A DNA stretch of 64,000 bases, from the NCBI GenBank assembly GCA_018302545.1, contig JAGVZM010000023.1, forward strand, positions 1-64,000, read 5' to 3'. Of the stretch, positions 30,441 to 40,513 are shown piece by piece. The DNA is from Candidatus Woesearchaeota archaeon. GTDB lineage: Archaea; Nanobdellota; Nanobdellia; SCGC-AAA011-G17; GW2011-AR18. The translations under genes were made by a program, and so were the position numbers. Every line of letters begins with the position of its first letter. Positions within the stretch are counted from its first letter, which is position 1. The notes beneath the pieces were generated by a model. It was not told the origin of the DNA, did not search any database, and saw nothing but the letters and a program-made list of their open reading frames with translations.

Positions 30441-31043
30441 ATGAAGAAAAAAAGTTGTTTAGTAATCGTTGCTCATCCTGATGATGAAACTATTTGGATG
30501 GGTGGCACTATTTTGAAGAATTCTAATTGGGATTGGACTATTTTGAGTTTATGTCGGAGAGATGATCCCGATAGAATGCCTAAATTCATGAAAGTTTGTA
30601 AATATTATGGTGTTAAAGGCTTAATTAATAATTTAGATGATGAAAAAATGAATCCTTTAAGTATTAATGAAGTTAAAGAAAAAATTTTGGAGATTTTAGA
30701 TAAATTAAATTATGATTATGTTTATACACATGGAGAAAATGGCGAGTATGGGCATATCAGACATAAAGAAGTTCATAAAACTGTTAAAAATCTAGTTGAA
30801 AATAATGAATTAAAATGTTCTAAATTATTTTATTTTTCTTATGTTCCTGGCAATATTATGGCTCCACATGATTCTGAGCTTAGGATTCCTATTCCTAATT
30901 CTAAAGCAGATTTAGTCTTAGATTTAAAAGAACTTCATAAAGAGAAGATTAAGATAATTACTGAATTTTATGGTTTTGCTGATAATATATTTGAAACTCT
31001 GAGCTGCAATGAAAAAGAGGCATTTATGGTGATTGAAAAATGA
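30441..31043 (+). CDS. PIG-L/LmbE-family deacetylase
   Basis: VIVAHPDDETIWMGGTI; GEYGHIRHKEVH. Confidence 0.92.
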   Translation: MKKKSCLVIVAHPDDETIWMGGTILKNSNWDWTILSLCRRDDPDRMPKFMKVCKYYGVKGLINNLDDEKMNPLSINEVKEKILEILDKLNYDYVYTHGENGEYGHIRHKEVHKTVKNLVENNELKCSKLFYFSYVPGNIMAPHDSELRIPIPNSKADLVLDLKELHKEKIKIITEFYGFADNIFETLSCNEKEAFMVIEK

Positions 31044-32179
31044 AGAAAATTTTAGTTTTGTATCCTTATCCTTTAGAAAATGATGGTTTAAGCATTCAAG
31101 GTTATTATCTTGCTAAAGGTTTAGAAGAATTGGGAGTTCAAGTTAAGAGTTGTGATAGAGGAGATTATGAAAGAAAAGAAAAATTGTATGGAGAATTCAA
31201 GCCTGATGTTGTTATTGGTATAGGTTTTTGGGGTGATACTCCTGATTTAATTTTACATCCTTTGAAATTTGGTATGAAAGTTGCGCCTTGGTTTAATGCG
31301 GATGGATGGGTTGCTAATTATCATGAAACTTTAGAAAGATTACCTTTAATAATTGCTACAAGTAATTGGGTTAAGTCAACATATATTAGAGATGGTTTAT
31401 CTGGTAATAATATAGAATTTTGTGGAATAGGTTTTGATCCTGAAATATTTTATCCAACAAATGAAGATAGAGATAATATTAGAAAGCAATTTGGCATTAA
31501 AGATTATGAAATAATGTTATTTACAGCTGGGGGTGATGTAACAAGTAAGGGTGCGCAAGAAATCTTCAAAGCTTTAGGAAAATTAAAAGGAAAATTTGAT
31601 AATTGGAAGTATGTTTTAAAAACATTTCCTAGTTTTTCTGCTGATGACCATGGAAGATTTGAAAAAGAATTAATTTCAGAACTAGGGTTAGATAAAGATA
31701 AGTTTATTTATATTTCAGATTCTTATCCTCCTAAAAAAATGGCTTCTTTGTTAAATGCTTGTGATATTTATTGTGCTCCTTCTAGGTTAGAAGGTTTTGG
31801 AATGATTCAATTAGAAGCTCAAGCTTGTGGAAAACCAGTTATTTCTATAAATGTGGGGGGCCCTAAAGAAATCATATCGCATGGGAAAACTGGATATTTA
31901 GTTGATATTGAGCATGAAATTAAATTGGAGAGTGAATGGGTTTATGAGCATATGGGCTTTGATAAAAAAAAGAGGATACATTTTCCGATACCTAAAACTT
32001 TTGCCTATAGGGCTAATATAGACCAGCTAGCTGATTGTTTGTTAAAATTAGCTAAAGATACTTCTTTGAGGGATAGTATGGGCCTGGAAGCTGCTAAACA
32101 TGCTTTAGAAAATTTTCATTATAAAGTTATAGCTGCTAAAATTAATAACATTATTGAGGAGAAATATGGATATAGTTAA
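31040..32179 (+). CDS. glycosyltransferase family 4
   Basis: CDIYCAPSRLEGFGMIQLEAQACGKPVISINVGGPKEII. Confidence 0.92.
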   Translation: MKKILVLYPYPLENDGLSIQGYYLAKGLEELGVQVKSCDRGDYERKEKLYGEFKPDVVIGIGFWGDTPDLILHPLKFGMKVAPWFNADGWVANYHETLERLPLIIATSNWVKSTYIRDGLSGNNIEFCGIGFDPEIFYPTNEDRDNIRKQFGIKDYEIMLFTAGGDVTSKGAQEIFKALGKLKGKFDNWKYVLKTFPSFSADDHGRFEKELISELGLDKDKFIYISDSYPPKKMASLLNACDIYCAPSRLEGFGMIQLEAQACGKPVISINVGGPKEIISHGKTGYLVDIEHEIKLESEWVYEHMGFDKKKRIHFPIPKTFAYRANIDQLADCLLKLAKDTSLRDSMGLEAAKHALENFHYKVIAAKINNIIEEKYGYS

Positions 32180-32263
32180 TCCAATTAATCATTCATTTTT
32201 TGTTACTACTTATTAGAGATTAAAGTTAGTAAGATTTATATAGTTCTTTTATAATAAAATTAT

Positions 32264-32899
32264 ATGGAAAGGGGATTAATTTCAACAGAGGACGTTAAAA
32301 GGTATTTTTTATTAGCTAATAAAGGCAAAGGATTATTTGTTAATCCCCCTAATTCTAAAGATTTAGAAGAGGCTTATAAGCGTACTTTTGATGAAATTTT
32401 TAGTCTTAGTACAGAGGGTTTAAACGAACTTATAACAGATAAGACACGGTTAGCTAGATACGATAGTTTTAATTGGTCTTATGGTTTGGTATCATTAGGT
32501 GATATTGGTCCTTGGCCTAAAATGTCTAGTTTAGACGTAAGATTAACAACAGGTAATATTTTAGATACTTCAGAAGATATTAGGAAAGTTGAGTGTGGAG
32601 AATTGGCTTTGCCTTATACAGATATTGGGGAAAAAGAAAAAAGAACTAATGCTTTTAAGAGGTTTTTAGAAAAATCAAGATCAATAAGAGATAAATTAGA
32701 TTTTGTTTATGAAAGGTTTCCTATAGTTTTATTCCCGGGCGGAGAAGTAAGGGAAAATGATTATAATGTGTGGGCTAGAGAAAATAATTCTCCTTTATGT
32801 AAAATATTTGGACATGATTTAGATGATGGTAATAATAGAGTGGTAAGTTATGCTTTAGAGGGTATAATCAAAGTACCCTGTTTTTATGTTAAAGCTTAA
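32264..32899 (+). CDS. hypothetical protein
   Basis: ORF with TATA-like upstream sequence. Confidence 0.5.
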   Translation: MERGLISTEDVKRYFLLANKGKGLFVNPPNSKDLEEAYKRTFDEIFSLSTEGLNELITDKTRLARYDSFNWSYGLVSLGDIGPWPKMSSLDVRLTTGNILDTSEDIRKVECGELALPYTDIGEKEKRTNAFKRFLEKSRSIRDKLDFVYERFPIVLFPGGEVRENDYNVWARENNSPLCKIFGHDLDDGNNRVVSYALEGIIKVPCFYVKA

Positions 32900-34041
32900 T
32901 TAGGTCTTTCTAATTTTTTAAGAATCTCAGATATTAATATTTTTCTTACAGTTGTTACTACGTCTCCACCACCAGAGTAAAGTAAAATATCTTCTTCTTG
33001 TCTATCTATTACTATCCCTGTTGGAAATACAACATCTTTATGTTCAAAAGTTCCTTTTTCAGATCTTTTTTGAGGGTATAATAGGGGGTTGTGAGATTTT
33101 GCTATTATCTTTCTTGGATTTTTTAAGTCTAATAAAACAGCTCCAGCACAATAAGTATCTCTTATTTTAGAAGAATCTAATCCTAAAACTTCTTCAATGT
33201 ATGAAATTATAGAACGATCTTTTATTTTTTCTTCTACTACCCCATGATAAATAAATAACCAACCTTCTTTTGTTTTAATAGGTGGAGGTCCTGCTCCAAC
33301 TCTGCCAGAATCCCATCTTATTTTTTTTGTTAGTATAAAAGGTTGATTTTTTCCCCAATATGAAATATTTGTTGATGCTGCTAACCATATATTTGGTTTA
33401 CTAAATTGAAAGTTTCCTTCTGGTCTATTAAATGCAAAAAAATAATTATTTATTTTTTCAGGGAATAATACAACATCTTTATTTTGAGTTGAAAATATAG
33501 TTCCTTTTCTTTCCCATTTTTCGCAATCTTTGGAAAATGCTAAATTTGTTGAGACATTTCCTTGTTTGGATAAAGTTACATAAGTCATGTAATAAGTCTT
33601 TCCTATTTTTGTTATCCTTGGGTCTTCTACTCCAAACTCACCATCTGATTTTATCCCGTAAAAGGTGGGTTTATTATCTATTTCTAATATATTAAAACCT
33701 GATGGATCTAGTATTACTTTTCTAAAATGAGATATGAAAGTTAATCTTTTGGTTTCATCTTTAAAAGAAAAATCTAAGTCTGATTGATGAACAATCTCTG
33801 ATTTTTTGAACTTGTCTATTTTTATTTTGAATTTATTTTCCCCTCCGAATCTTGGAGAATATCTATACCTATTTGAATCATTTTTTTTTAATTTTTCTAT
33901 AACCCTAATAAACAATAATATATTTCCATTTGGAAGCCTTGTTGCTGCTGGATTTATTGTACCTAAAATTTCAAATTTATTAGATGAAGGTTTTATATCC
34001 TCTGGTTTTATTAGAACTTTTTCTTTCTTAATATGGATCAT
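32896..34041 (-). CDS. glycoside hydrolase family 130-like protein (second paralog)
   Basis: GTINPAATR, GVEDPRITKIGKTYYMTYV, DSGRVGAGPPPIKTKEGWLFIYHG. Confidence 0.88.
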   Translation of the reverse strand: MIHIKKEKVLIKPEDIKPSSNKFEILGTINPAATRLPNGNILLFIRVIEKLKKNDSNRYRYSPRFGGENKFKIKIDKFKKSEIVHQSDLDFSFKDETKRLTFISHFRKVILDPSGFNILEIDNKPTFYGIKSDGEFGVEDPRITKIGKTYYMTYVTLSKQGNVSTNLAFSKDCEKWERKGTIFSTQNKDVVLFPEKINNYFFAFNRPEGNFQFSKPNIWLAASTNISYWGKNQPFILTKKIRWDSGRVGAGPPPIKTKEGWLFIYHGVVEEKIKDRSIISYIEEVLGLDSSKIRDTYCAGAVLLDLKNPRKIIAKSHNPLLYPQKRSEKGTFEHKDVVFPTGIVIDRQEEDILLYSGGGDVVTTVRKILISEILKKLERPN

Positions 34042-34112
34042 CTATAAATTTTAATAACAACCTTTTTAAGTTTTTCTTTAAATTTAGTAATCATTATAAG
34101 GAGGTTAATTTT

Positions 34113-34718
34113 TTGAGTTATATGTTTAATTATTTTTTGGGATTTTTCAGGCATAAAAAAGAGAAGAAACGTGCTGAATCTATAGTTAAAAGAAATATTG
34201 GTGAAAGGCTTGAATTTGATGATCGAGATGTTTTGGAAAGAACAATATTCCCTTATATATTAGCTTTTCATAATCCTAAAAAAATTTTAGATGTTGGTAG
34301 GGAACCATATCAACATTTTTATAATGAATTTTTCAAAGGGAGAGAATTATGGACTTTAGAGAAAAATCCTAAAAGAAAAAAATATGGCGCCAAAAAGCAT
34401 GTAATTGGTGATGCTTCTAAGATTTCTGAATATTTTAAAGAAGATTATTTTGATGTTGTTTTTATGAATGGGGTGTTTGGTTGGGGTTTAAATAAAAAAG
34501 AGGATATTGAGAATAGTTTTAATGGTGTGTTTAAAGTTCTTAAAAATGAGGGGATATTTATTTTAGGTTGGAATGATCTTAAAGATTTAACACCTATTCC
34601 TCTAAATGAATTGGAATCTTTGAAAAAATTTAAAAAATATTATTTTAAACCTTTGAAAACTAGTGAATATACTTGTCCTGGAGAAGGAAGACATACTTAT
34701 AGCTTCTTTAAAAAATAG
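34113..34718 (+). CDS. SAM-dependent methyltransferase-like protein
   Basis: KILDVGREP...VIGDASK...YFDVVFMNGVF. Confidence 0.65.
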   Translation: MSYMFNYFLGFFRHKKEKKRAESIVKRNIGERLEFDDRDVLERTIFPYILAFHNPKKILDVGREPYQHFYNEFFKGRELWTLEKNPKRKKYGAKKHVIGDASKISEYFKEDYFDVVFMNGVFGWGLNKKEDIENSFNGVFKVLKNEGIFILGWNDLKDLTPIPLNELESLKKFKKYYFKPLKTSEYTCPGEGRHTYSFFKK

Positions 34719-34767
34719 ACATTAATTATATAAACTTTTAGAGATATAAAATTTAAGGTGAAATATT

Positions 34768-35148
34768 ATGGCATATGTTGATGGATTTGTTATACCAATA
34801 CCAAAGAAAAACTTAGATGAATACAAGAAGATGGCTAAAATAGGAGGTAAAATGTGGATGAAACACGGTGCATTAGAATATTTTGAATGTGTTGGTGATG
34901 ATCTTAATCCTAAAATGGAAGGCATGAAGATGACTGGATTTCCTAAAATGACTAATATTAAGTCTAATGAAACAGTAATATATTCATTTATAATATATAA
35001 TTCTAAAGTACATAGGGATAAAGTTAATGCAAAGGTTATGAAGGAAATTGAAAAAGAAATGGCTAAATGGAAAGATAAGCCAATGCCTTTTGATGTTAAA
35101 AGAATGGCTTATGGTGGTTTTAAATCCATAGTTGAACTTAAAAAATGA
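34768..35148 (+). CDS. DUF1428-family protein
   Basis: YVDGFVIPIPKKNLDEYKKMA...HGALEYFECVGDD. Confidence 0.85.
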   Translation: MAYVDGFVIPIPKKNLDEYKKMAKIGGKMWMKHGALEYFECVGDDLNPKMEGMKMTGFPKMTNIKSNETVIYSFIIYNSKVHRDKVNAKVMKEIEKEMAKWKDKPMPFDVKRMAYGGFKSIVELKK

Positions 35149-36247
35149 TATTCTTCTTTTCTTTAACAGAATGATAAGCTGCTATATACATAGAAGCGTT
35201 CCAGCCTTGATTTTCTCCTTGAGATGGTTTTCCTGTTTCTCCATTTAACCATTCACAGAAATTTTGAATTAAATTACCTTCAGCTAATTTTTGTAATTTT
35301 TCTTCTGCTAATTTGAATTTTTTGTGTTGGACTAAGGAGCAGATGTAAAAACCTCCAACATAGGTCCAGATTCCAGAGTTAATATAATGATAAGGAACTC
35401 TTGCATCACAATCATAAAAGTAATCCTGCCAATCTTTTGAATTTGGAGTAATTGGCGGCCATACAGATGCTTTCATAGGATATGGTTGATCTATCTTATT
35501 CTTTATTATATACTCTATGATCTTTTCTGATTGCTTATTATCTGCTATTCCAACAATAGTAGCTAATACATTTCCTAAAGTATCAAACCATTCTCCTTTT
35601 TCTTGATATTTATTATGGTTTTTCCAACGCCAAGGTAAATAATAATGATTATTCCATAATTTTGTATCTTCATCCTTGTTTACTATTATCTTTAATTTCT
35701 CTGCTTTTTTTAGGTTTCCAACTAATTGTAAGACTTTATAGTAAAGAACTTGAGTGTGTATAGTAAATCCATATCTATGTGGAAATGCATCTTGCCAATC
35801 TGAAGTGGGAAGTTGTGCTAACATTCCATTTTCTTTTGGATCTTGACAAGCCAACCAATTTAATGCTTTTTCAATATTCTTCTTATGTTTTTTTAATAAT
35901 GTGGAATCGTTGTATCTTTTTTTATATATATAATTTCCAATAATAAACCATAAAGTCGAATCTATAGACTGATAATCAATATGGGGCTTTCTTTTGCTGA
36001 AGACATCTACAGCGTTTGGAATTTGCCCATTTTCTGATTGATATTTAGCTAAAGTTAATAGAGAATCTTTGAAAACTTCTTTGAATTTTGTATTTACTAG
36101 ACTAGCTCCCAAAGATATTATCATAGCGTCTCTTGCAAAAACCATATCATAACCAGGATAAGCTGCATAAAACCCATTATGTGTAGAACATCTCTCTAGT
36201 ACTTTTATTGCATCTTCATATGCTTTTTCTATTTCTTTTGAAAACAT
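35138..36247 (-). CDS. alpha/alpha-toroid glycoside hydrolase (GH15/GH63-like)
   Basis: GFYAAYPGYDMVFARDAMI; DYQSIDSTLWFI; NQGWNASMYIAAYH. Confidence 0.75.
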   Translation of the reverse strand: MFSKEIEKAYEDAIKVLERCSTHNGFYAAYPGYDMVFARDAMIISLGASLVNTKFKEVFKDSLLTLAKYQSENGQIPNAVDVFSKRKPHIDYQSIDSTLWFIIGNYIYKKRYNDSTLLKKHKKNIEKALNWLACQDPKENGMLAQLPTSDWQDAFPHRYGFTIHTQVLYYKVLQLVGNLKKAEKLKIIVNKDEDTKLWNNHYYLPWRWKNHNKYQEKGEWFDTLGNVLATIVGIADNKQSEKIIEYIIKNKIDQPYPMKASVWPPITPNSKDWQDYFYDCDARVPYHYINSGIWTYVGGFYICSLVQHKKFKLAEEKLQKLAEGNLIQNFCEWLNGETGKPSQGENQGWNASMYIAAYHSVKEKKNIIF

Positions 36248-36248
36248 T

Positions 36249-38534
36249 TTAATTATTATATAAAGATAATCTTGCTAATAAAAATGAAACTGTTGATTCT
36301 GCTCCTTGATTTATATTAATTGTATTTTCTCCTAGACCATCATAACAACCGCCAGTTATTTCATCGTATAAGACTTGATTTAATGAATTCTTTCCTAAGA
36401 ACCAATTAAAAGCTATTAGGGAATATTTTTTATATTTAGGGTCATTCGTTAATTTATACGCTTTTATCAAAGTTTGTACCATATAAGCTGCTTCTATTGG
36501 CTGTTGATCAAAATAAGCTCTTTCTTTTCCTTCATGATACCATCCATTTTGACCAATTGGAACAAACATTCCATTTTCAAATGTTTTTGATATTAAAAAG
36601 TTTAATGATTTTATGGCTATATCTAAATATTTTTCTTCTTTTGTAATAGAAAATGTATAAAATAAAGCTTCTGCTAATTTTGAATTTCCATATGTTAAAT
36701 ATTTTTCAAACCATTGCCATTTATCATTTGAATTGGATGAATATAATTCTAATAGATAGTCTGATAATTTCTTTATTGTCTTTAAATTTTCTTCGGATTT
36801 TCTCTCATTATAATAAAGAGTCAAACCTAAAATTGAAAATGCTACAGCTCTAGGAGATTTCATCTTTTCTATTACTTTTATTGATTTTATTAGAATATCT
36901 CCTGCTTCCTTTTTTAAATCTCTCGGAATTGATTTTGATTTAAATAAGAAACCTAATGACCATAATGCTCTTCCATGTGCATCTTCACTCCAATTTTCAT
37001 AATTTACATTTTTATCTTCATAAACATAATTGTAGAGTTTTCCATTTTCTTTTTGAACATATTTGATATAATCTAAGTAAGTCTTTACTAATTGTAAGGA
37101 TCTAAATTCTTTGAATCTTTCAAAATGTAGGCAGCAAGCTATTAATGCCCTTGCATTATCATCTAATGTGTAACCTGATTTTATATCTGGAGTTTTTTGA
37201 TGAGCAAATTGTATTATTCCAAAATTATCTGTTAAATTTACTAGGTGAGATAAATTCGGTTCTGGTAACCTTTGGATTTCTGGTAATTCTAGGAAAGTTC
37301 CAAATAAGTTCTTATAAGACACTGCTACATTCGGCCATGTCATTTTTCTTGTTGAATGATAAGCATTTACTTCCATTTGCTTTCTTTTTTGCTTGTTTTC
37401 TAGTAATTTTAGTAACGCTTTTGTGAATGGCTTTTGTTCATTATAACTTACTAGAATCCCTTTGTCTTCTGTTAATATATCTCTAGCATGGATAAAAGGA
37501 GTAGATATTACTGGTCTTCCACATCCTAAGGCATATGATAATGTTCCAGAAGTTATTTGATTTGGATCTTGTCCAGATGACATGTAGATATCTGTTGCTT
37601 TTAGATATTTTATTATCTCTTGTAATGTTAAATATTTATTATAGAATTTTACATTATTTTCAAGATTCAGCTCTTTTACTTTTAATTCTAAGAAATTTCT
37701 ATATTCTTCACCTTCGTTTCTTCTTACAACAGGGTGGGTTTCACCAATTATTAAATATAACAATTCTGGATATTTTTCTATTACTTCTGGTAGAGACTCA
37801 ATTACATTTTCGTAACCTTTGCCAGAACTTATTAAGCCGAAAGAGGATATAATGGTCTTGTTTTTTAAGCCTAATTCTTCTTTTTCTTTATCTTGAGATT
37901 CGAAATCAACAGAAGGTATTCCATGGGGTATGACACATATAGGGGTTGTAATTTCATAAAATTCTCTCAAAATTTCGATTCCTTTTGGAGTCATTACAAC
38001 TATTGAATCTACTTTATCAGCTATTGCTTTTGTTACTTTTTTTAGTCTTTCATTTGGTTCTGGTAATACACTATGAAAGGTTATAACTACCGGTTTATTT
38101 AATATCTCTAAGAAAGCTAGTAAATGATCACCATATTCTCCTCCAAATATTCCAAATTCATGTTGTATACATACTAATTTTATTTTTTCTTCTGAATTTA
38201 ATTTATGAGCTGTATCTATATAATCCTGAATATCATTATCACTTATCTGAAACATTACTTCTTTTGGATAGTTGTAAATATTAGTCCCATTTTTATTAAT
38301 TGCTAAAACTTTTGTTGTTAATTTTTTAGGTAATTTTTTATTTATAGATTCAGTTAGATCTTTAGTAAAAGTAGCTATACCACACTCTCTTGGTGGGTAT
38401 GTACCCATAAATAGAACTATACTTTCCCCCTCTTTTTGCATTCTACATTTGATGATGCTTACTGACTTAAAAAGTTTTTGGATAAAGTATGAAAATTTTT
38501 CGGAATATTTCAAACTAATATTATAAACCTTCAA
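36249..38534 (-). CDS. GT4 glycosyltransferase fused to C-terminal alpha/alpha-toroid domain
   Basis: YPPRECGIATFTKDL, PHGIPSVDF, ATDIYMSSGQDPNQITSGTLSYALGCGRPVIST, then AHGRALWSLGFLF... Confidence 0.82.
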   Translation of the reverse strand: MKVYNISLKYSEKFSYFIQKLFKSVSIIKCRMQKEGESIVLFMGTYPPRECGIATFTKDLTESINKKLPKKLTTKVLAINKNGTNIYNYPKEVMFQISDNDIQDYIDTAHKLNSEEKIKLVCIQHEFGIFGGEYGDHLLAFLEILNKPVVITFHSVLPEPNERLKKVTKAIADKVDSIVVMTPKGIEILREFYEITTPICVIPHGIPSVDFESQDKEKEELGLKNKTIISSFGLISSGKGYENVIESLPEVIEKYPELLYLIIGETHPVVRRNEGEEYRNFLELKVKELNLENNVKFYNKYLTLQEIIKYLKATDIYMSSGQDPNQITSGTLSYALGCGRPVISTPFIHARDILTEDKGILVSYNEQKPFTKALLKLLENKQKRKQMEVNAYHSTRKMTWPNVAVSYKNLFGTFLELPEIQRLPEPNLSHLVNLTDNFGIIQFAHQKTPDIKSGYTLDDNARALIACCLHFERFKEFRSLQLVKTYLDYIKYVQKENGKLYNYVYEDKNVNYENWSEDAHGRALWSLGFLFKSKSIPRDLKKEAGDILIKSIKVIEKMKSPRAVAFSILGLTLYYNERKSEENLKTIKKLSDYLLELYSSNSNDKWQWFEKYLTYGNSKLAEALFYTFSITKEEKYLDIAIKSLNFLISKTFENGMFVPIGQNGWYHEGKERAYFDQQPIEAAYMVQTLIKAYKLTNDPKYKKYSLIAFNWFLGKNSLNQVLYDEITGGCYDGLGENTININQGAESTVSFLLARLSLYNN

Positions 38535-38549
38535 ACTGAGATTGATTTA

Positions 38550-38879
38550 ATGCCTATCTATGAAGTATATACTACAAGAGAATTTGATGAAGATTTTAAT
38601 AAATTAGATAATTCTGAAAAATTGAGAGTTAGAAAAATCATTATGCAATTAAGTCTCAGAGGTGATGAAATAGGAAAACCATTATCAGGTTTATCTTTTT
38701 TTAGAGAAAAGAAATTTGAAGGTAAAAGATTATATTTTCTTGTCTACAAAGATATATTTATAATCTTAGCAATTGCAATAGGTAATAAGAAGGTACAACA
38801 AGCTACAATAAATAGAATATTAATTGATTTGTCTGAATATCAGCAGTATGTTTTTAATATTTTTAATAAAAAAGATTAA
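38550..38879 (+). CDS. RelE/ParE-like toxin
   Basis: REFDEDFNKLDNSEKLRVRKII...GKPLSGL...FEGKRLYFLVYKDIFIILAI. Confidence 0.72.
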   Translation: MPIYEVYTTREFDEDFNKLDNSEKLRVRKIIMQLSLRGDEIGKPLSGLSFFREKKFEGKRLYFLVYKDIFIILAIAIGNKKVQQATINRILIDLSEYQQYVFNIFNKKD

Positions 38880-39022
38880 TTTTGGGAATAATCATACTTT
38901 TTTATTCTTCCTTGTTTTATATCTTCTAGCCCATTTTTTATCTTATTAACTAGCTCCATGTCGACCTTTAATTTTTTCTTTAATTTTTCATACTCTGTTT
39001 TTGGGATTGTTACTGTTTCCAT
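38876..39022 (-). CDS. small antitoxin-like protein, convergent to the RelE-like gene
   Basis: Below the ORF-track cutoff: METVTIPKTEYEKLKKKLKVDMELVNKIKNGLEDIKQGRIKKYDYSQN*; 4-nt overlap. Confidence 0.78.
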   Translation of the reverse strand: METVTIPKTEYEKLKKKLKVDMELVNKIKNGLEDIKQGRIKKYDYSQN

Positions 39023-39116
39023 ATTGAGTATTTATAATACAAAGTTTATATAATTATCGGAAATATTTTGAAAATTTTTGGATAATTTTATATAATTCTA
39101 TTCTTAATTTAATTTA

Positions 39117-40469
39117 ATGAAAAAGAGGTTTGAAGAAAGAGTTAATATTTGTTTTAAACCTAATGATATAAGATGTGTTGCTGATCTTGAATTAGATTCT
39201 GAAATTTGTTATAAAACTGGAAAGGCTTTAAGTGAATTTTTGAAAGTTAAATATATAATTGTTGGGGCAGATATGAGGCTTTCTTCTAAAACTTTAAAGA
39301 AGGCATTGATTGAAGGCATTTTAGATTCTGGTGTAAATGTTATTGATATAGGTCTAATAGATACTCCTGGATTGTATTTTGCTTCTGGTTATATGAATAA
39401 ATGTGCTGCTATGATAACTGCTTCTCATAATCCTGCTAAATATAATGGGATTAAGATGACTCTGAAAGGGGCTGTTCCTTTAAATGAAAATAATGGTTTA
39501 TTAGAAATTAGACAAAAAGTTTTAATTAATGAATTTAAAAAATTTAATATTAAAGGCAAAATTATTAAAAAAAATATCTTGAAGGATTATAAAAAACATA
39601 TTAGATCCTTTATTAAATCTAAAAATTTGGATGTTAAAATTGTTGTTGATGCAGGAAATGGTATGGCTGGAAAACTTGTTCCTTTAGTATATACTGGTTT
39701 AATACGAGAAATTTATAAATTGGATTTTAAATTAGATGGAAGATTTCCAAATCATGAAGCAAATCCTGCCAAATTAAAGAATATTAAAGATTTAAGAGAA
39801 AAAGTTATAGAAACTAAAGCTGATTTTGGAATTGCTTTTGATGGGGATGTTGATAGAGTCTTTTTTGTAGATGAACAAGGAAGAGCTATTGATAGTTCAT
39901 TAATTGCTTGTTTATTAATTAAGTATTTTGGTAAAAATAAATTTGTTTATAATTCTGTTATGAGTAAAATAGTTCCAGAAACTATTAGGAATTTTGGAGG
40001 TAAAGGATATTTGGAGAAAGTTGGACATACATTTATGAAGTCTAGAATGAAAAAAGTTAATGCTATTTTTGGCTGTGAAAATTCTGCTCATTATTATTAT
40101 AAGGATAATTATTATGCAGATTCTGGATTAATTACTAGTTTAATTGTTTGTGAAATTTATAACTTAGCAAAGAAAAAAGGTTTAAAATTTTCTGATTTGA
40201 TTAAAGAATTTGATAAATATTATAAAATCAATGAGAAAAGTTTTAAAGTTGAAAATAAGAAAGAAGTTACTTCTAAAATTGAGAAATATTATTCTAGTGG
40301 TAAAATTAGTAAATTAGATGGTTTAACTGTTTATTTTAATGATTGGTGGTTTAATTTAAGGGCAAGTAATACAGAGCCTTTATTAAGATTGAATTTGGAA
40401 GCTGATTCTAAAAAATTAGAGAGATTAAAGTTAAAAGGGATTGTTAATTTGATTAAGAAATTTAGTTAG
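39117..40469 (+). CDS. phosphomannomutase/phosphoglucomutase
   Basis: MITASHNPAKYNGIKMT, AFDGDVDRVFFVDE, RASNTEPLLRLNLEA. Confidence 0.93.
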   Translation: MKKRFEERVNICFKPNDIRCVADLELDSEICYKTGKALSEFLKVKYIIVGADMRLSSKTLKKALIEGILDSGVNVIDIGLIDTPGLYFASGYMNKCAAMITASHNPAKYNGIKMTLKGAVPLNENNGLLEIRQKVLINEFKKFNIKGKIIKKNILKDYKKHIRSFIKSKNLDVKIVVDAGNGMAGKLVPLVYTGLIREIYKLDFKLDGRFPNHEANPAKLKNIKDLREKVIETKADFGIAFDGDVDRVFFVDEQGRAIDSSLIACLLIKYFGKNKFVYNSVMSKIVPETIRNFGGKGYLEKVGHTFMKSRMKKVNAIFGCENSAHYYYKDNYYADSGLITSLIVCEIYNLAKKKGLKFSDLIKEFDKYYKINEKSFKVENKKEVTSKIEKYYSSGKISKLDGLTVYFNDWWFNLRASNTEPLLRLNLEADSKKLERLKLKGIVNLIKKFS

Positions 40470-40513
40470 ATTTATAGGTAACCTTAAAAATCTTTCCTTG
40501 TGTCTTTTTTATT

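Noticed and set aside
36653-37852. Plus-strand ORFs inside the GT4-toroid gene
   Set aside because: Antisense to a strongly supported CDS.
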